This document shows positions 35,486 through 44,839 of a stretch of DNA of 64,000 nucleotides, one piece after another (the stretch's first letter is position 1; every line of letters begins with the position of its first letter). Source of the DNA: CBDFKK01 sp965248815 (GTDB lineage Bacteria; Pseudomonadota; Alphaproteobacteria; SMXP01); contig CBDFKK010000008.1 of assembly GCA_965248815.1 (NCBI GenBank), positions 3,038,001-3,102,000 on the forward strand, given 5' to 3'. The position numbers and the translations under genes are program-made. The notes beneath the pieces were generated by a model. It saw nothing but the letters and a program-made list of their open reading frames with translations. It was not told the DNA's origin and did not search any database.

Positions 35486-36052
35486 ATGACTTCCAATGCT
35501 GAACAGCAATTTGCGGTAGAAGTTCTCGACTTCTTGCCCGATGAGGAAGTGGAACGCTTTTACTTTCCTGGCCCAAGCAAAGCCGGTGGCCACGATGGTG
35601 TGATCGTAAAACTCACCGGAGAAAATGAACGGCAATGGGTCGGCGTTTTTGCATTCGGAAATTATCCAAATACGGTATCGCGCTTTTGCGGTACGGTCTT
35701 AGGGCCAGAGAACGTCGTGATCATTGCCGAGGGACAAGGTTACTTCGTTTCCGCAAACAATCCAGAAAAGTACGGAGAAGTTGATTGCTTTCCCATTTTT
35801 GGAGTTCACCAATCTGCAAAGCACTCGATAATTTGCTTTCACGATCATGGCAGGTTTGTCGGATACGGTCGAAAAGGTCTAGCATGGACAGCAGTACCTA
35901 TCAGCACCGATGAAATTAAAGTTCATGCGGCAAGTGAAGATGAAATTGAAGGCCGTGCTTGGAGTGATTCCAAACAGCAATTCGTTGGATTTGGAATTAA
36001 TATCAAAGACGGAAAAACATCGATCAGCCATAAGTTCTTGATGGATGAATAG
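35486..36052 (+). CDS. Conserved hypothetical protein, unrecognised
   Basis: A 188-residue soluble protein with no signal peptide or membrane segment. The sequence alternates short beta-like stretches (GGHDGVIVKLTG, WVGVFAFGNY, NVVIIAEGQGYFVSA, FVGFGINIKDGKTSISHKFL), suggesting a beta-propeller or beta-sandwich. The ATG at 35486 is chosen because AAGGA lies six bases before it. It follows the broken thioesterase on the same strand and may be cotranscribed. No family or function is recognised. Confidence 0.75.
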   Translation: MTSNAEQQFAVEVLDFLPDEEVERFYFPGPSKAGGHDGVIVKLTGENERQWVGVFAFGNYPNTVSRFCGTVLGPENVVIIAEGQGYFVSANNPEKYGEVDCFPIFGVHQSAKHSIICFHDHGRFVGYGRKGLAWTAVPISTDEIKVHAASEDEIEGRAWSDSKQQFVGFGINIKDGKTSISHKFLMDE

Positions 36053-36091
36053 TGAGGTCTTCATTACTCGCATAGGTCGTGAAGTTCTCGA

Positions 36092-36592
36092 TCAATCAAA
36101 ACCTTCGCAGCACAAGCGGTAGACTTCCATCATGTGACGCACGTCTTGCGCAGCGCGGTGCGTGTGAGGCTCGTTTGTGTCGGCGATAAATTCTGAACGC
36201 GCAATATCACGGGGCGATGAAATTGATTTGAGTAGAATTTGCAAGTCAGACAACTCGAACGTGGGCGAACGTTCGGCAGCGTCATAGAGCACGGTCAGCC
36301 AGAAACCGTCGTACGACGGTGCGTCGCTGTAAACGGTGGCACCAATGAGCTCGCCATCAAGTACGTCGCAAACCTCGCCGACCTCGTGCCCCTCGGCTTG
36401 CAGACAATCGATGGTGAACCCATGCATGCGCTCGGCGACGGGATTCCATTCAGCAAGCGCCCAAGCGTCGTGCGGTTTAATCAGCAGAGAGTGCGCCTCC
36501 TCGCCCGAGCGTGCCCATCCGATTTCAACCGGCCAGGAGCCCGGACCGAGGCCAGACGCTTCAAAATCGAGAAAGGCGATAGATCGGTCCAT
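36092..36592 (-). CDS. DnaQ-like 3'-5' exonuclease
   Basis: A 166-residue DEDDh-type nuclease. The metal-binding residues are D and E in FLDFEASGL (motif Exo I, residue 7), D in VYSDAPSYDGFWL (Exo II near residue 95), and H...D in HRAAQDVRHM (Exo III near residue 150). It is short and lacks other domains, as in stand-alone exonucleases of proteobacteria. The start at MDRSIAF is chosen to fit Exo I close to the N-terminus; an earlier start is possible. Confidence 0.82.
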   Translation of the reverse strand: MDRSIAFLDFEASGLGPGSWPVEIGWARSGEEAHSLLIKPHDAWALAEWNPVAERMHGFTIDCLQAEGHEVGEVCDVLDGELIGATVYSDAPSYDGFWLTVLYDAAERSPTFELSDLQILLKSISSPRDIARSEFIADTNEPHTHRAAQDVRHMMEVYRLCCEGFD

Positions 36593-36747
36593 GGGTCCGC
36601 AACCTAACTGGCCCGGCCTCACAAGCAAGGTCGCCTCAAAACCGGGACTGATGGGGCTCCAATCTCGCTAGTTCGCTTCACCCAAAGCGCTCAAATTCTA
36701 TCTATCGACGGAAACACCGGTAAAAACGCTCATAGAACCATATTTTC

Positions 36748-36776
36748 TTGATTATCTCTATTAATACTATTATTAT
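36748..36776 (+). promoter_or_regulatory. Sigma-70 type promoter for the RHH-RAMA gene
   Basis: TTGATT and TATTAT are separated by exactly 17 bases in a strongly AT-rich segment. The start codon with its GGAG site lies about 25 bases downstream of the -10 element. Confidence 0.65.
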
Positions 36777-36800
36777 CCATAACATATTTGGAGTTTGGTC

Positions 36801-37241
36801 GTGCGGGACTTTCGGACCATAGAAATCGATCTCGAAATCCACAAAGCCATCGAGGCCGAGCGGGCTGACTTTGCCGAACTCCCCAATGACATCTTGAGGC
36901 GGCTCTTGGGACTAGGGCCCGCGCCACATGCGCGAAAATTGAATGACGTCGTCGAATTTGGCGGTCCAGGCGCGTGGAGCGGCAAGGGCGCGACGCTCGC
37001 CGCAGGCACCACGCTGCGCATGAGTTACAACGGCGAAAGCCACGAAGCCGTCATCGAGGACGGAAGGTGGCTCATCAACGGTCAAAAATTCTCAAGCCCA
37101 TCGGGCGCGGCATCGGCCCTCGCGCGCACGCGCGAGGGTAACAGCGTCAATTTGGACGGCTGGGAATATTGGTACTATTGCGTTCCGGGTACGGATGAAT
37201 GGCGGCCATTGAAAGACCTAAAAAGAATTCGTCTTGCCTAG
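36801..37241 (+). CDS. Ribbon-helix-helix (SeqA-N-like) plus RAMA-domain protein
   Basis: A 146-residue protein. The first 40 residues (RTIEIDLEIHKAIEAERADF then ELPNDILRRLLGL) closely resemble the SeqA N-terminal oligomerisation/ribbon-helix-helix unit. Residues 60-145 (GKGATLAAGTTLRMSYNGES, IEDGRWLINGQKFSSPSGAA, WEYWYYCVPGTDEWRPLKDL) match the RAMA domain found with restriction enzymes and adenine methylases. The start is a GTG with GGAG seven bases upstream. Binding to modified DNA is inferred from the two domains; there is no restriction-modification gene nearby. Confidence 0.75.
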   Translation: MRDFRTIEIDLEIHKAIEAERADFAELPNDILRRLLGLGPAPHARKLNDVVEFGGPGAWSGKGATLAAGTTLRMSYNGESHEAVIEDGRWLINGQKFSSPSGAASALARTREGNSVNLDGWEYWYYCVPGTDEWRPLKDLKRIRLA

Positions 37242-37316
37242 CGGAACGCGAAATTCAAAGCGGCGGAACCAGGAGGAAAAATCTAAGACGACAAATTTCA
37301 AGCAAGGGAGGACTTT

Positions 37317-37724
37317 ATGAAATACGTCACACAGACTCTAGCTCCTGACGAGATTATTTTAGCCGTGGGCGTCTTTCCCTGGACTTACGACTTTGTGTCG
37401 ATCCTCTGGTTGTTAACCGTCTTAGGCGTGCCTGTCTTCATTGCCCGGCTCATTAAGAAGCGCACCACCGAATTGGCTGTGACTTCCAAGCGCTTTGTCT
37501 ACAAGCGCGGGTTCATATCGCGCGTCACTGACGAATTCACGACCAATCGCATTCAGCACGTAAAAGTCACCCAAAGCTTGCTCGGCCGCCTCCTCAACTA
37601 CGGCACGATCCACATTGAGGGATCGGATATCGGGGCCTTCGGCCTGCCTGTTATCGCCAGCCCCACCCGGTTTCGCAAGGCGCTCATCATGTCCGGCAGC
37701 GGTCAAGGCGAACCCCCGCGCTAG
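37317..37724 (+). CDS. PH (bPH2) domain-containing membrane protein
   Basis: A 135-residue protein with one or two hydrophobic segments near residues 20-45 (SILWLLTVLGVPVFIARLI) followed by a bacterial PH domain: TTELAVTSKRFVYKRGFISR, IQHVKVTQSLLGRLLNYGTI and HIEGSDIGAFGLPVIASP. The pattern is that of the YdbT/bPH2 family. GGAGG precedes the ATG by five bases. Ends in a short GSGQGEPPR tail. The role is unknown; it may be a membrane-associated stress protein. Confidence 0.85.
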   Translation: MKYVTQTLAPDEIILAVGVFPWTYDFVSILWLLTVLGVPVFIARLIKKRTTELAVTSKRFVYKRGFISRVTDEFTTNRIQHVKVTQSLLGRLLNYGTIHIEGSDIGAFGLPVIASPTRFRKALIMSGSGQGEPPR

Positions 37725-37864
37725 GGCCGATTCAGATAGCAACCGGGGCTTGGCACGCGGTTTGCACCAGACCAAGGCATTATCCCCGTGGCGGTTCAAA
37801 AAGGCACGATGAGATGATCTCAATCGCGTCGTAGGACCGCAAAAACCGTGGAGAAGGTGTCGTG

Positions 37865-38332
37865 ATGAGCCAAGATCCGACGGCGGTCGCTCTCGATTTT
37901 GTCGCGCGAATCAATACGCGCGATCCCGATCGACTGGCCGAACTGATGACACTCGACCATGAGTTTATTGATATGGCAGGCGGTGCTTCGCGCGGCAGAG
38001 AAACCATGCGCAAGGGCTGGATCGACTGCTTTCATATGTTCCCCGACTACCATGTGCACATCGATGACACATTGACGAAATCGCACAAGATCATTTTCAT
38101 GGGACGCTCAGAAGGCACTCTCTCAGATACCGGTCGCGATATGATGACCAAACAATATGGAGCCGTGCCTCCTGCGGATGAACTCCAAGGTGCAGCCATC
38201 TGGACCGCAATCGTTTGCGACGGCAAGGTTGCCTAATGGCGAGTATACGACGACACGCCTTCGACGCGGCACACTCTCGGACTCGCGACCGACGCTTCAA
38301 GACCCCTACAAGTTCAAGCCGTCAGGCGCTAG
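37865..38332 (+). pseudogene. SnoaL-like nuclear transport factor 2-fold protein, interrupted by in-frame TAA
   Basis: The SnoaL-like fold is clear: ALDFVARINTRDPDRLAELM, a catalytic-type HEFIDMAGG strand and WIDCFHMFPDYHVHID. At 38234-38236 a TAA follows DGKVA, and the same frame continues WRVYDDTPSTRHTLGL to a TAG at 38330-38332. In this family the strand normally reads DGKVA-E-WRVYDDT, so GAA to TAA explains the stop. Without the last strand and tail the fold would be incomplete. An ATG at 37865 is preceded by AAGG. The gene is alone and convergent with the fatty-acid oxidation operon. Confidence 0.75.
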
Positions 38333-38408
38333 CGCGGACTCTCGCTAACCGGAATGACGCCGAAAGGTTCTACTCCGCGGCGGCTGCAGACACCGTCTTC
38401 GGATTGAA

Positions 38409-40562
38409 TCAGCTGTAAAATGTGTCGTTCTTGTCCGCCATGTCGCGCAGCAATTTGTTGGGCGTAAAGCGCGGCCCGTACTTTTGCGCAAGACGATCGC
38501 ATTCTTCGACGAAGTTGCGCGTGCCGATGGTATCGATGAACGACAACGTACCACCTGAATAGGGCGCAAAGCCCCAGCCTAAGATTGATCCTACATCGCC
38601 GTCGCGTACGTCGGTGAGCACTTCTTCTTCAAAGCATCGCGCTGATTCAAGGGCTTGAATATAAAGAAAACGCTTTTTGAGCTCGTCAACGTCCGGTTGT
38701 TCGGCCGCTTCTTTTGCGACATCCGACAGGCCCGGCCAAAGTGATTTCTTGCCGTCTTTGGGATAGTCGTAGAATCCCTTCCCGTTCTTCCGGCCTTTGC
38801 GCCCCAAGTCGACAACCATTTTTTCCATAATGCCGTCGGCGGGCGTGCCTTGATATTTGTCGCCCAAGTCTTCCTTGGTTTGCTTCATAATGTGATAGCC
38901 GAGCTCGATCGACACTTCGTCGTTCATGGCGAGCGGTGCCACGGGCATGCCGGTCATCTTGCCGGAATTTTCAATGAGCGCGGGCGTTACGCCCTCGGAA
39001 AGCATGATGATGCCTTCTTGAATAAAAGTGCTGAAAACGCGGGAGGTGTAGAAGCCTCGGCTATCGTTGACGACAATCGGAGTCTTCTTGATCTTCTTAA
39101 CATAGTCGAGAGCCACGGCTGTGGCCTGATCGCCCGTCTCCTCCCCCGTAATGACTTCGACCAAGGGCATTTTGTCGACGGGCGAAAAGAAGTGAATTCC
39201 AATGAATTGCTTGGGGCGCTTGCTCTTCGTAGCCAATCCCGTAATCGGTAAGGTTGAAGTGTTCGATCCGAAGATCGCCGCTTCCGGAATGACCTCTTCG
39301 GCTCTTGCGGTGACATCCGCCTTAATGTCTCGGTCCTCAAAGACAGCCTCAATAATGAGATCGGCACCTTCGAGCAAAGCATAGTCGGTCGTCGGCGTTA
39401 TGCGCGCGAGCACTTCGTCTTTTTTGTCCGCCGGCATCTGGCCGCGTTTCACACGCTTATCGAGTAGCGGCACGGAGTAGTCTTTGCCTTTCTCGGCGCT
39501 CTCCTGATTCATGTCGATCAAAACGACATCGATGCCGACCATTGCGGACACGTATGCAATGCCTGCGCCCATCATACCGGCGCCCAACACGCCTAGCTTT
39601 TTGACATCGGTCGTCGGCACACCCTGGGGCCGGCGCGCGCCTTTGTTGAGTTCCTGGGTCGACAGGAACAACGTGCGCAACATGTTCATGGCTTCCGGGC
39701 CGAGCAACGTTTTCACGAAGTAGCGCGTCTCAATGCGGATCGCCGCATCCATGGGCACCAGCAATCCCTCGTAGACCGCACTCATGATGTGCTTCTGCGC
39801 AGGATAATTTCCATACGTGCGCGCGTGAAGCATGGCATTGCCGACAATGAACGTTTGCGCGCCCTCTTCGTCGTGAGGACCGCCGCCAGGAATTTTGAAG
39901 CCGCCCTTGTCCCAAGGTTGCTTGGCGACGCCTTCATCCTTTACCCAGCGCTTGGCCTCGCCGATGAGCTCGGCAACCGGAACAACTTGGTGAATTAGCT
40001 TTTGCTGCAGCGCCCGTTTGGGATCAAGGCTGCGTCCTTCCAACATCAAGGGCAGCGCATCACGGGTGCCAATCAAACGCGGCAGGCGCTGTGTGCCGCC
40101 ACCGCCGGGCATGACACCGACGCGCGATTCCGGCAACCCGATCTGCGTTTTTGGATTATCACTCGCCACGCGGTAGTGACAGCCAAGCGTCACTTCAAAT
40201 CCGCCGCCGAGCGCCGTTCCGTTGATGGCGGCTGCCACGGGCTTGCCACAAGTCTCCAAGTCGCGCAGCAGTCGGTTAAGATAGAAGGCTTTGTCGAATG
40301 CTTGGCGCAGACCGTCTTCGCCGGGATTGGCCCCGAGGCCGACGAGCGAGCCCAACTCTTCTAAATCCGCTCCGGCGCAAAATGCGTCTTTGCCGCTGGT
40401 AATCACGGCACCTTTGATGGCGTCATCAGACTTGATTTTTTCAATGAGGTCGCTGAGTTCGCTTAAAGACGACTCGCCAATCACATTCATACTGCGGCCC
40501 GGCATGTCCCAGGTAATCAAGGCTACGCCGTCACCGTCAATGTCGATTGTGAAGTTATTCAT
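38409..40562 (-). CDS. fadJ: Fatty-acid oxidation multifunctional alpha subunit (hydratase and 3-hydroxyacyl-CoA dehydrogenase)
   Basis: A 717-residue bifunctional enzyme. The crotonase domain (residues 1-200) has the oxyanion-hole segments AFCAGADLEEL and ALGGGFEVTLGCHYRVA, and GLPESRVGVMPGGGGTQRL with the catalytic Glu. The NAD-binding domain starts with LGVLGAGMMGAGIAYVSAMV near residue 325, and the dehydrogenase His is in GIHFFSPVDKMPLVEV near residue 460. It performs the two middle steps of beta-oxidation and pairs with the thiolase gene upstream in the operon. The ATG used begins MNNFTIDI. Confidence 0.93.
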   Translation of the reverse strand: MNNFTIDIDGDGVALITWDMPGRSMNVIGESSLSELSDLIEKIKSDDAIKGAVITSGKDAFCAGADLEELGSLVGLGANPGEDGLRQAFDKAFYLNRLLRDLETCGKPVAAAINGTALGGGFEVTLGCHYRVASDNPKTQIGLPESRVGVMPGGGGTQRLPRLIGTRDALPLMLEGRSLDPKRALQQKLIHQVVPVAELIGEAKRWVKDEGVAKQPWDKGGFKIPGGGPHDEEGAQTFIVGNAMLHARTYGNYPAQKHIMSAVYEGLLVPMDAAIRIETRYFVKTLLGPEAMNMLRTLFLSTQELNKGARRPQGVPTTDVKKLGVLGAGMMGAGIAYVSAMVGIDVVLIDMNQESAEKGKDYSVPLLDKRVKRGQMPADKKDEVLARITPTTDYALLEGADLIIEAVFEDRDIKADVTARAEEVIPEAAIFGSNTSTLPITGLATKSKRPKQFIGIHFFSPVDKMPLVEVITGEETGDQATAVALDYVKKIKKTPIVVNDSRGFYTSRVFSTFIQEGIIMLSEGVTPALIENSGKMTGMPVAPLAMNDEVSIELGYHIMKQTKEDLGDKYQGTPADGIMEKMVVDLGRKGRKNGKGFYDYPKDGKKSLWPGLSDVAKEAAEQPDVDELKKRFLYIQALESARCFEEEVLTDVRDGDVGSILGWGFAPYSGGTLSFIDTIGTRNFVEECDRLAQKYGPRFTPNKLLRDMADKNDTFYS

Positions 40563-40605
40563 TGTTTTCTCCGATCCATCCTCGGATGGATGTTTTATTG
40601 AATCC

Positions 40606-41811
40606 TTAAACCCGTTCGACGATAGTCGCCGTGCCCATACCGGCGCCGACACACAAAAGCGCCATTGCCGTATTGACATCGCGGCGCTCCATTTCGTCGA
40701 TCACCGTGCCCAAGATCATGGCGCCCGTCGCACCGAGCGGATGACCGAGCGCAATCGCACCACCATTGACGTTAAGTTTGTCGTGAGAGACACCGAGTGC
40801 GTCTTTGAAACGCAGAACGACGGCGGCAAATGCTTCGTTGAGCTCAAAGAGATCGATGTCATCAACTTTCATGCCTGCGCGGTCGAGCACTTTGCGTGCG
40901 ACCTTTTCCGGACCCGTCAACATGATGGAGGGTTCTGACCCTATGGACGCAAAGGCCCTCAGTTTCGCGCGGGGCTTGAGGCCCATTGCATCGCCCGTTT
41001 CCTTGTTACCAACTAAAATGGCGGCGGCCCCATCGACAATGCCCGATGAGTTTCCAGCATGATGAACGTGTTTAATTCTTTCCACTTCCGGATAGCGCTG
41101 TTGAATAACAGAATTAAAGCCAAAGTCGCCCAGGGCCTCGAATGACGGATTGAGGGAGGCTAAAGACTGCATAGTTGTGTCGGAGCGCATATGTTCGTCG
41201 CGATCTAGAATGGTGACTCCCAATTGATCTTTCACCGGTACCACGGCGCCTTTGAAATAGTCTTTTTCCCACGACTCCGCTGCGCGCTTTTGGCTTTCGA
41301 CGGCATAGGCATCGACGTCGTCGCGGCTATAGCCGTATTTAGTGGCAATCAAATCGGCGCTAATACCCTGAGGCACAAAGTAACTCTTGAAGGCAATTTC
41401 GGGATTACTAGGCCAAGCGCCGCCGTCCGACCCCATGGCAACCCGGCTCATGCTTTCTACCCCGCCGCCAATTGCCATGTCCGCTTCCCCAGACATGACT
41501 TTTGCAGCCGCCATGTTCGTTGCCTCCAGACCCGAGGCGCAGAAACGATTGATTTGAACACCCGCAACACTCTCGTCATATCCTGCATTCATCGCGGCAA
41601 CCCGCGCAATGTCTTGGCCTTGTTCGTTGACCGGCGTGACGCAACCCATGACGACGTCATCGACACGCGTGGTGTCGAGGTCATTGCGGTCACGAACGGC
41701 TTCGAGAACTTGTGTCGTCAATTGAAGCGGCGTGATTTCATGAAGGCTGCCGCTTGCTTTTCCCCGTCCTCGCGGTGTTCGAACGTGATCGTAAATATAA
41801 CCGTCGGTCAT
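40606..41811 (-). CDS. Acetyl-CoA C-acyltransferase (thiolase)
   Basis: A 401-residue thiolase. The acyl-carrying Cys is in VQINRFCASGLEATNMA near residue 88, the second motif is NVNGGAIALGHPLGATGAM near residue 350, and the C-terminal Cys base is in MALLCVGAGMGTATIVERV. It cleaves 3-ketoacyl-CoA in the last beta-oxidation step and is the partner of the multifunctional subunit that follows by about 45 bases. It could also act in acetoacetyl-CoA turnover. Confidence 0.93.
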   Translation of the reverse strand: MTDGYIYDHVRTPRGRGKASGSLHEITPLQLTTQVLEAVRDRNDLDTTRVDDVVMGCVTPVNEQGQDIARVAAMNAGYDESVAGVQINRFCASGLEATNMAAAKVMSGEADMAIGGGVESMSRVAMGSDGGAWPSNPEIAFKSYFVPQGISADLIATKYGYSRDDVDAYAVESQKRAAESWEKDYFKGAVVPVKDQLGVTILDRDEHMRSDTTMQSLASLNPSFEALGDFGFNSVIQQRYPEVERIKHVHHAGNSSGIVDGAAAILVGNKETGDAMGLKPRAKLRAFASIGSEPSIMLTGPEKVARKVLDRAGMKVDDIDLFELNEAFAAVVLRFKDALGVSHDKLNVNGGAIALGHPLGATGAMILGTVIDEMERRDVNTAMALLCVGAGMGTATIVERV

Positions 41812-41860
41812 GTGAATCTCCTTCCGTACCCTCGTGTGAGAGACGTGTTCGTGATCGATT

Positions 41861-43018
41861 TCAAAGCGAACGCGCGATTAAAAGCTTCATAATCTCGTTG
41901 GTTCCCGCATAGATCCTTTGCACGCGCGCGTCGCGGTACATTTCCGCGATGGGATATTCATTCATGTAGCCATAACCGCCGTGAAGTTGCAGGCATTCAT
42001 CAACGATTTTGCATTGAATATCGCTTACCCAATATTTCGCCATGGACGCAGTGACTGCGTCGAGGCGGCCGTCAATCAGCATTTCAATGCACCTTTGGAC
42101 AAATACCTTGGCAATGGTTGCTTCTGTCTTGCATTCAGCCAATTTGAATTGCGTGTTCTGGAATTCTATGATGCGCTTACCGAATGCCTTGCGTTCCTTG
42201 ACATAATTGATGGTTTCTTCCAGCGCGCGCTCCATCATGGCAACGCCATGCACCGCCACGTTGAGGCGCTCTTGGGGCAACTGCTCCATCAATTGAACAA
42301 AGCCCTGCCCTTCTTCGGTGCCCAAGAGATTAGCCGTGGGCACGCGCACATTGTCAAAAAAGAGCTCGGACGTGTCCTGCGCCTTAAGACCGATCTTGTC
42401 GAGATTTCGCCCGCGTTTGAACCCGTCGGCGTCGTCGGTCTCTACAATCATCAACGAGACGCCCTTTGAACCCTCGGATGGATCCGTCTTTGCCACCACG
42501 ATGATCAGATTCGCCAATTGACCATTCGTGATAAACGTCTTTTGCCCGTTGATGACATATTGATTGCCGTCGAGCTTAGCCGTGGTTTTGACGCCTTGTA
42601 GATCAGAGCCTGTTCCCGGCTCGCTCATAGCAATCGCGCCAATGAGTTCACCGGTTGCAAGTTTGGGCAGCCAACGCTGCTTTTGATCCTCCGTGCCGTA
42701 GTGAGTGATGTAAGGCGCAACAATCGCGCTATGTAACGAAAGCCCAAGCCCGTCGATACCCAGCTTCGATTGCTGTTCCATTATCACGGATTCATGTGCG
42801 TATGTACCGCCAGCACCGCCATACGCCTCAGGCGTGCTCGCCAGCAGCAAGCCAGCCTCGCCGGCTTTAAGCCAAGCTTCGCGATCGACAATGCCCTGTT
42901 CATTCCATTTCTCAACATGGGGTAGACATTCGCGTTCAAAAAACTTACCGACCGCGTCGTAAAAGATTTCCAGGTCTTCCGTCATGTACGACGGCTTATC
43001 GACTTGAAGCACGTTCAT
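41861..43018 (-). CDS. Acyl-CoA dehydrogenase
   Basis: A 385-residue FAD enzyme that makes the first double bond in acyl-CoA. The family motifs are IGAIAMSEPGTGSDLQGVKT near residue 125 and the C-terminal QLHGGYGYMNEYPIAEMYRD with YAGTNEIMKLLIARSL. The catalytic Glu is that in AGTNE or the earlier AKYWVSD-region position depending on subgroup. It lies about 30 bases after the larger acyl-CoA dehydrogenase gene. Chain-length preference is not evident from the sequence. Confidence 0.93.
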   Translation of the reverse strand: MNVLQVDKPSYMTEDLEIFYDAVGKFFERECLPHVEKWNEQGIVDREAWLKAGEAGLLLASTPEAYGGAGGTYAHESVIMEQQSKLGIDGLGLSLHSAIVAPYITHYGTEDQKQRWLPKLATGELIGAIAMSEPGTGSDLQGVKTTAKLDGNQYVINGQKTFITNGQLANLIIVVAKTDPSEGSKGVSLMIVETDDADGFKRGRNLDKIGLKAQDTSELFFDNVRVPTANLLGTEEGQGFVQLMEQLPQERLNVAVHGVAMMERALEETINYVKERKAFGKRIIEFQNTQFKLAECKTEATIAKVFVQRCIEMLIDGRLDAVTASMAKYWVSDIQCKIVDECLQLHGGYGYMNEYPIAEMYRDARVQRIYAGTNEIMKLLIARSL

Positions 43019-43048
43019 CGCATTTGCACCTTATGGAATTTTTCTGCG

Positions 43049-44839
43049 CTAAAACGCTTCAGCGTCAAGCGCCATCATCGACTCTGCACCGACTTTAATT
43101 CTTGCTAAGTGAGTCGTCGTTTGGGGGAACACGCGTTCGACAAAGTATCGCGCCGTCTTGAGTTTGTTGCCATAAAATGGATCATCGCCCGCCCCGTTCG
43201 CCAATTTCGTGTGGGCGATCTTGGCCATGTGCGCCCACATGAATGTCAGACTCACGAGACCGAGCATATGCATATAGTCATTGGAGGCGGCGCCGGCGTT
43301 TTCAGGGTTCGACATGCCGTTTTGCATGAGCCAAATGTTGGCGTCTTCCAGATTCTGTTTGCCTTGCTTCAATGCCTCGACATAAAGCGACAAGTCTTCG
43401 TCATTTTCGTTCTCTTTGACGTAGTCGCCGATCTCGCTAAGAAAAGCGAGTACCGCCCGCCCGCCGTTTGCCGGCAGTTTGCGGCCGATTAAGTCGAGGG
43501 CCTGAATGCCGTTTGCGCCCTCATAGATCATGGCGATGCGCGCGTCCCGCACAAACTGTTCCATGCCGGTTTCACGGATATAGCCGTGCCCGCCATAGAC
43601 CTGCTGAGCACTAACCGTATAGTCGAAGCCCTTGTCGGTGAAATAGCCTTTGATGACAGGCGTGAGCAAACTCATATAATCGTCAGACTTTTGCCGTTCG
43701 CCTTCGTCTTCCGCTTTTTCCGAAATGTCGCCGTGAAGTGCCGTCCATAACAAAAGCGCACGCGCGCCCTCATTAAACGCGCGCTGATCCATCAACATGC
43801 GACGAACATCCGGATGCACGATAATTGGATCAGCAGATTGGTCGGGCGATTTCGGCCCGGTTAGCGAACGGCCCTGAAGCCGTTCCTGAGCATAGGTGGC
43901 GGCATTTTGATAACTCACTTCAGATTGTGACATGCCTTGCATGCCGACGCCTAAGCGCGCTTCATTCATCATCGTGAACATGGCGCGCATGCCTTTGTGT
44001 TCGTCTCCGATGAGATATCCGGTCGCGTCTTCGTAATTGAGCACGCAAGTCGAGTTACCGTGAATGCCCATTTTTTCTTCAAGGCTGCCGCATGAAACAC
44101 CATTGCGCGCGCCGAGGCTACCATCATCATTGACGAGAAATTTAGGCACTACAAAGAGCGATATGCCCTTCGTGCCTTCCGGCGCGCCGGGAATGCGCGC
44201 GAGCACCAAGTGAATGATGTTGTCAGCCAAATCATGCTCGCCGGCGGAAATAAATATCTTGGTTCCGGTGATCTTGTAGCTGCCATCGTCTTGAGGTTCG
44301 GCCTTTGTTCGTAAGAGTCCTAAATCCGTGCCGCAATGAGGCTCGGTGAGATTCATGGTGCCACTCCACTTTCCCGACACCATGTTGGGCAAATATTTTT
44401 GTTTTTGCGCGTCCGAACCGTGCTTGTGGATCGCCGCATACGCGCCTGCTGTGAGACCTGGATACATGGCAAAAGACATGTTGGCCGAGCTCATCATTTC
44501 ACTAACCGCCAGTCCCAAGACATGCGGTAAGCCCTGACCGCCGTATTCCGGATCTGACGTCAATCCTGTCCATCCCCCTTCTGCAAACGTGTTGTACGCG
44601 TCCCTAAACCCCGTCGGTGTCGATACGTCGCCGTCATTTAAGGTGCAACCTTCCCTGTCGCCGACTTCATTGAGGGGATGCAAGACTTCTTGGGCAATCT
44701 TTGCGCCCTCTTCCAAAATGGCTGAGATGAGATCAGGGGTGGCGTCAGCAAAGCCAGCCAGATTGGAATATTTTTCAACCTGCAAAACTTCGTTGAGCAG
44801 AAAATCCATGTCCCGCACGGGAGCGCTATAGGTAGTCAT
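43049..44839 (-). CDS. Long acyl-CoA dehydrogenase with C-terminal extension (DmdC/FadE-like)
   Basis: A 596-residue acyl-CoA dehydrogenase of the group with an extra C-terminal domain. The start MTTYSAPVRDMDFLLNEVL, MNLTEPHCGTDLGLLRTKAE near residue 160, QVYGGHGYIRETGMEQFVRD near residue 408, and IYEGANGIQALDLIGRKL near residue 433 are characteristic. Relatives include 3-methylmercaptopropionyl-CoA dehydrogenase (DmdC), but general acyl-CoA use is just as likely. The start overlaps the MerR gene by 14 bases, so the two are cotranscribed. Confidence 0.92.
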   Translation of the reverse strand: MTTYSAPVRDMDFLLNEVLQVEKYSNLAGFADATPDLISAILEEGAKIAQEVLHPLNEVGDREGCTLNDGDVSTPTGFRDAYNTFAEGGWTGLTSDPEYGGQGLPHVLGLAVSEMMSSANMSFAMYPGLTAGAYAAIHKHGSDAQKQKYLPNMVSGKWSGTMNLTEPHCGTDLGLLRTKAEPQDDGSYKITGTKIFISAGEHDLADNIIHLVLARIPGAPEGTKGISLFVVPKFLVNDDGSLGARNGVSCGSLEEKMGIHGNSTCVLNYEDATGYLIGDEHKGMRAMFTMMNEARLGVGMQGMSQSEVSYQNAATYAQERLQGRSLTGPKSPDQSADPIIVHPDVRRMLMDQRAFNEGARALLLWTALHGDISEKAEDEGERQKSDDYMSLLTPVIKGYFTDKGFDYTVSAQQVYGGHGYIRETGMEQFVRDARIAMIYEGANGIQALDLIGRKLPANGGRAVLAFLSEIGDYVKENENDEDLSLYVEALKQGKQNLEDANIWLMQNGMSNPENAGAASNDYMHMLGLVSLTFMWAHMAKIAHTKLANGAGDDPFYGNKLKTARYFVERVFPQTTTHLARIKVGAESMMALDAEAF

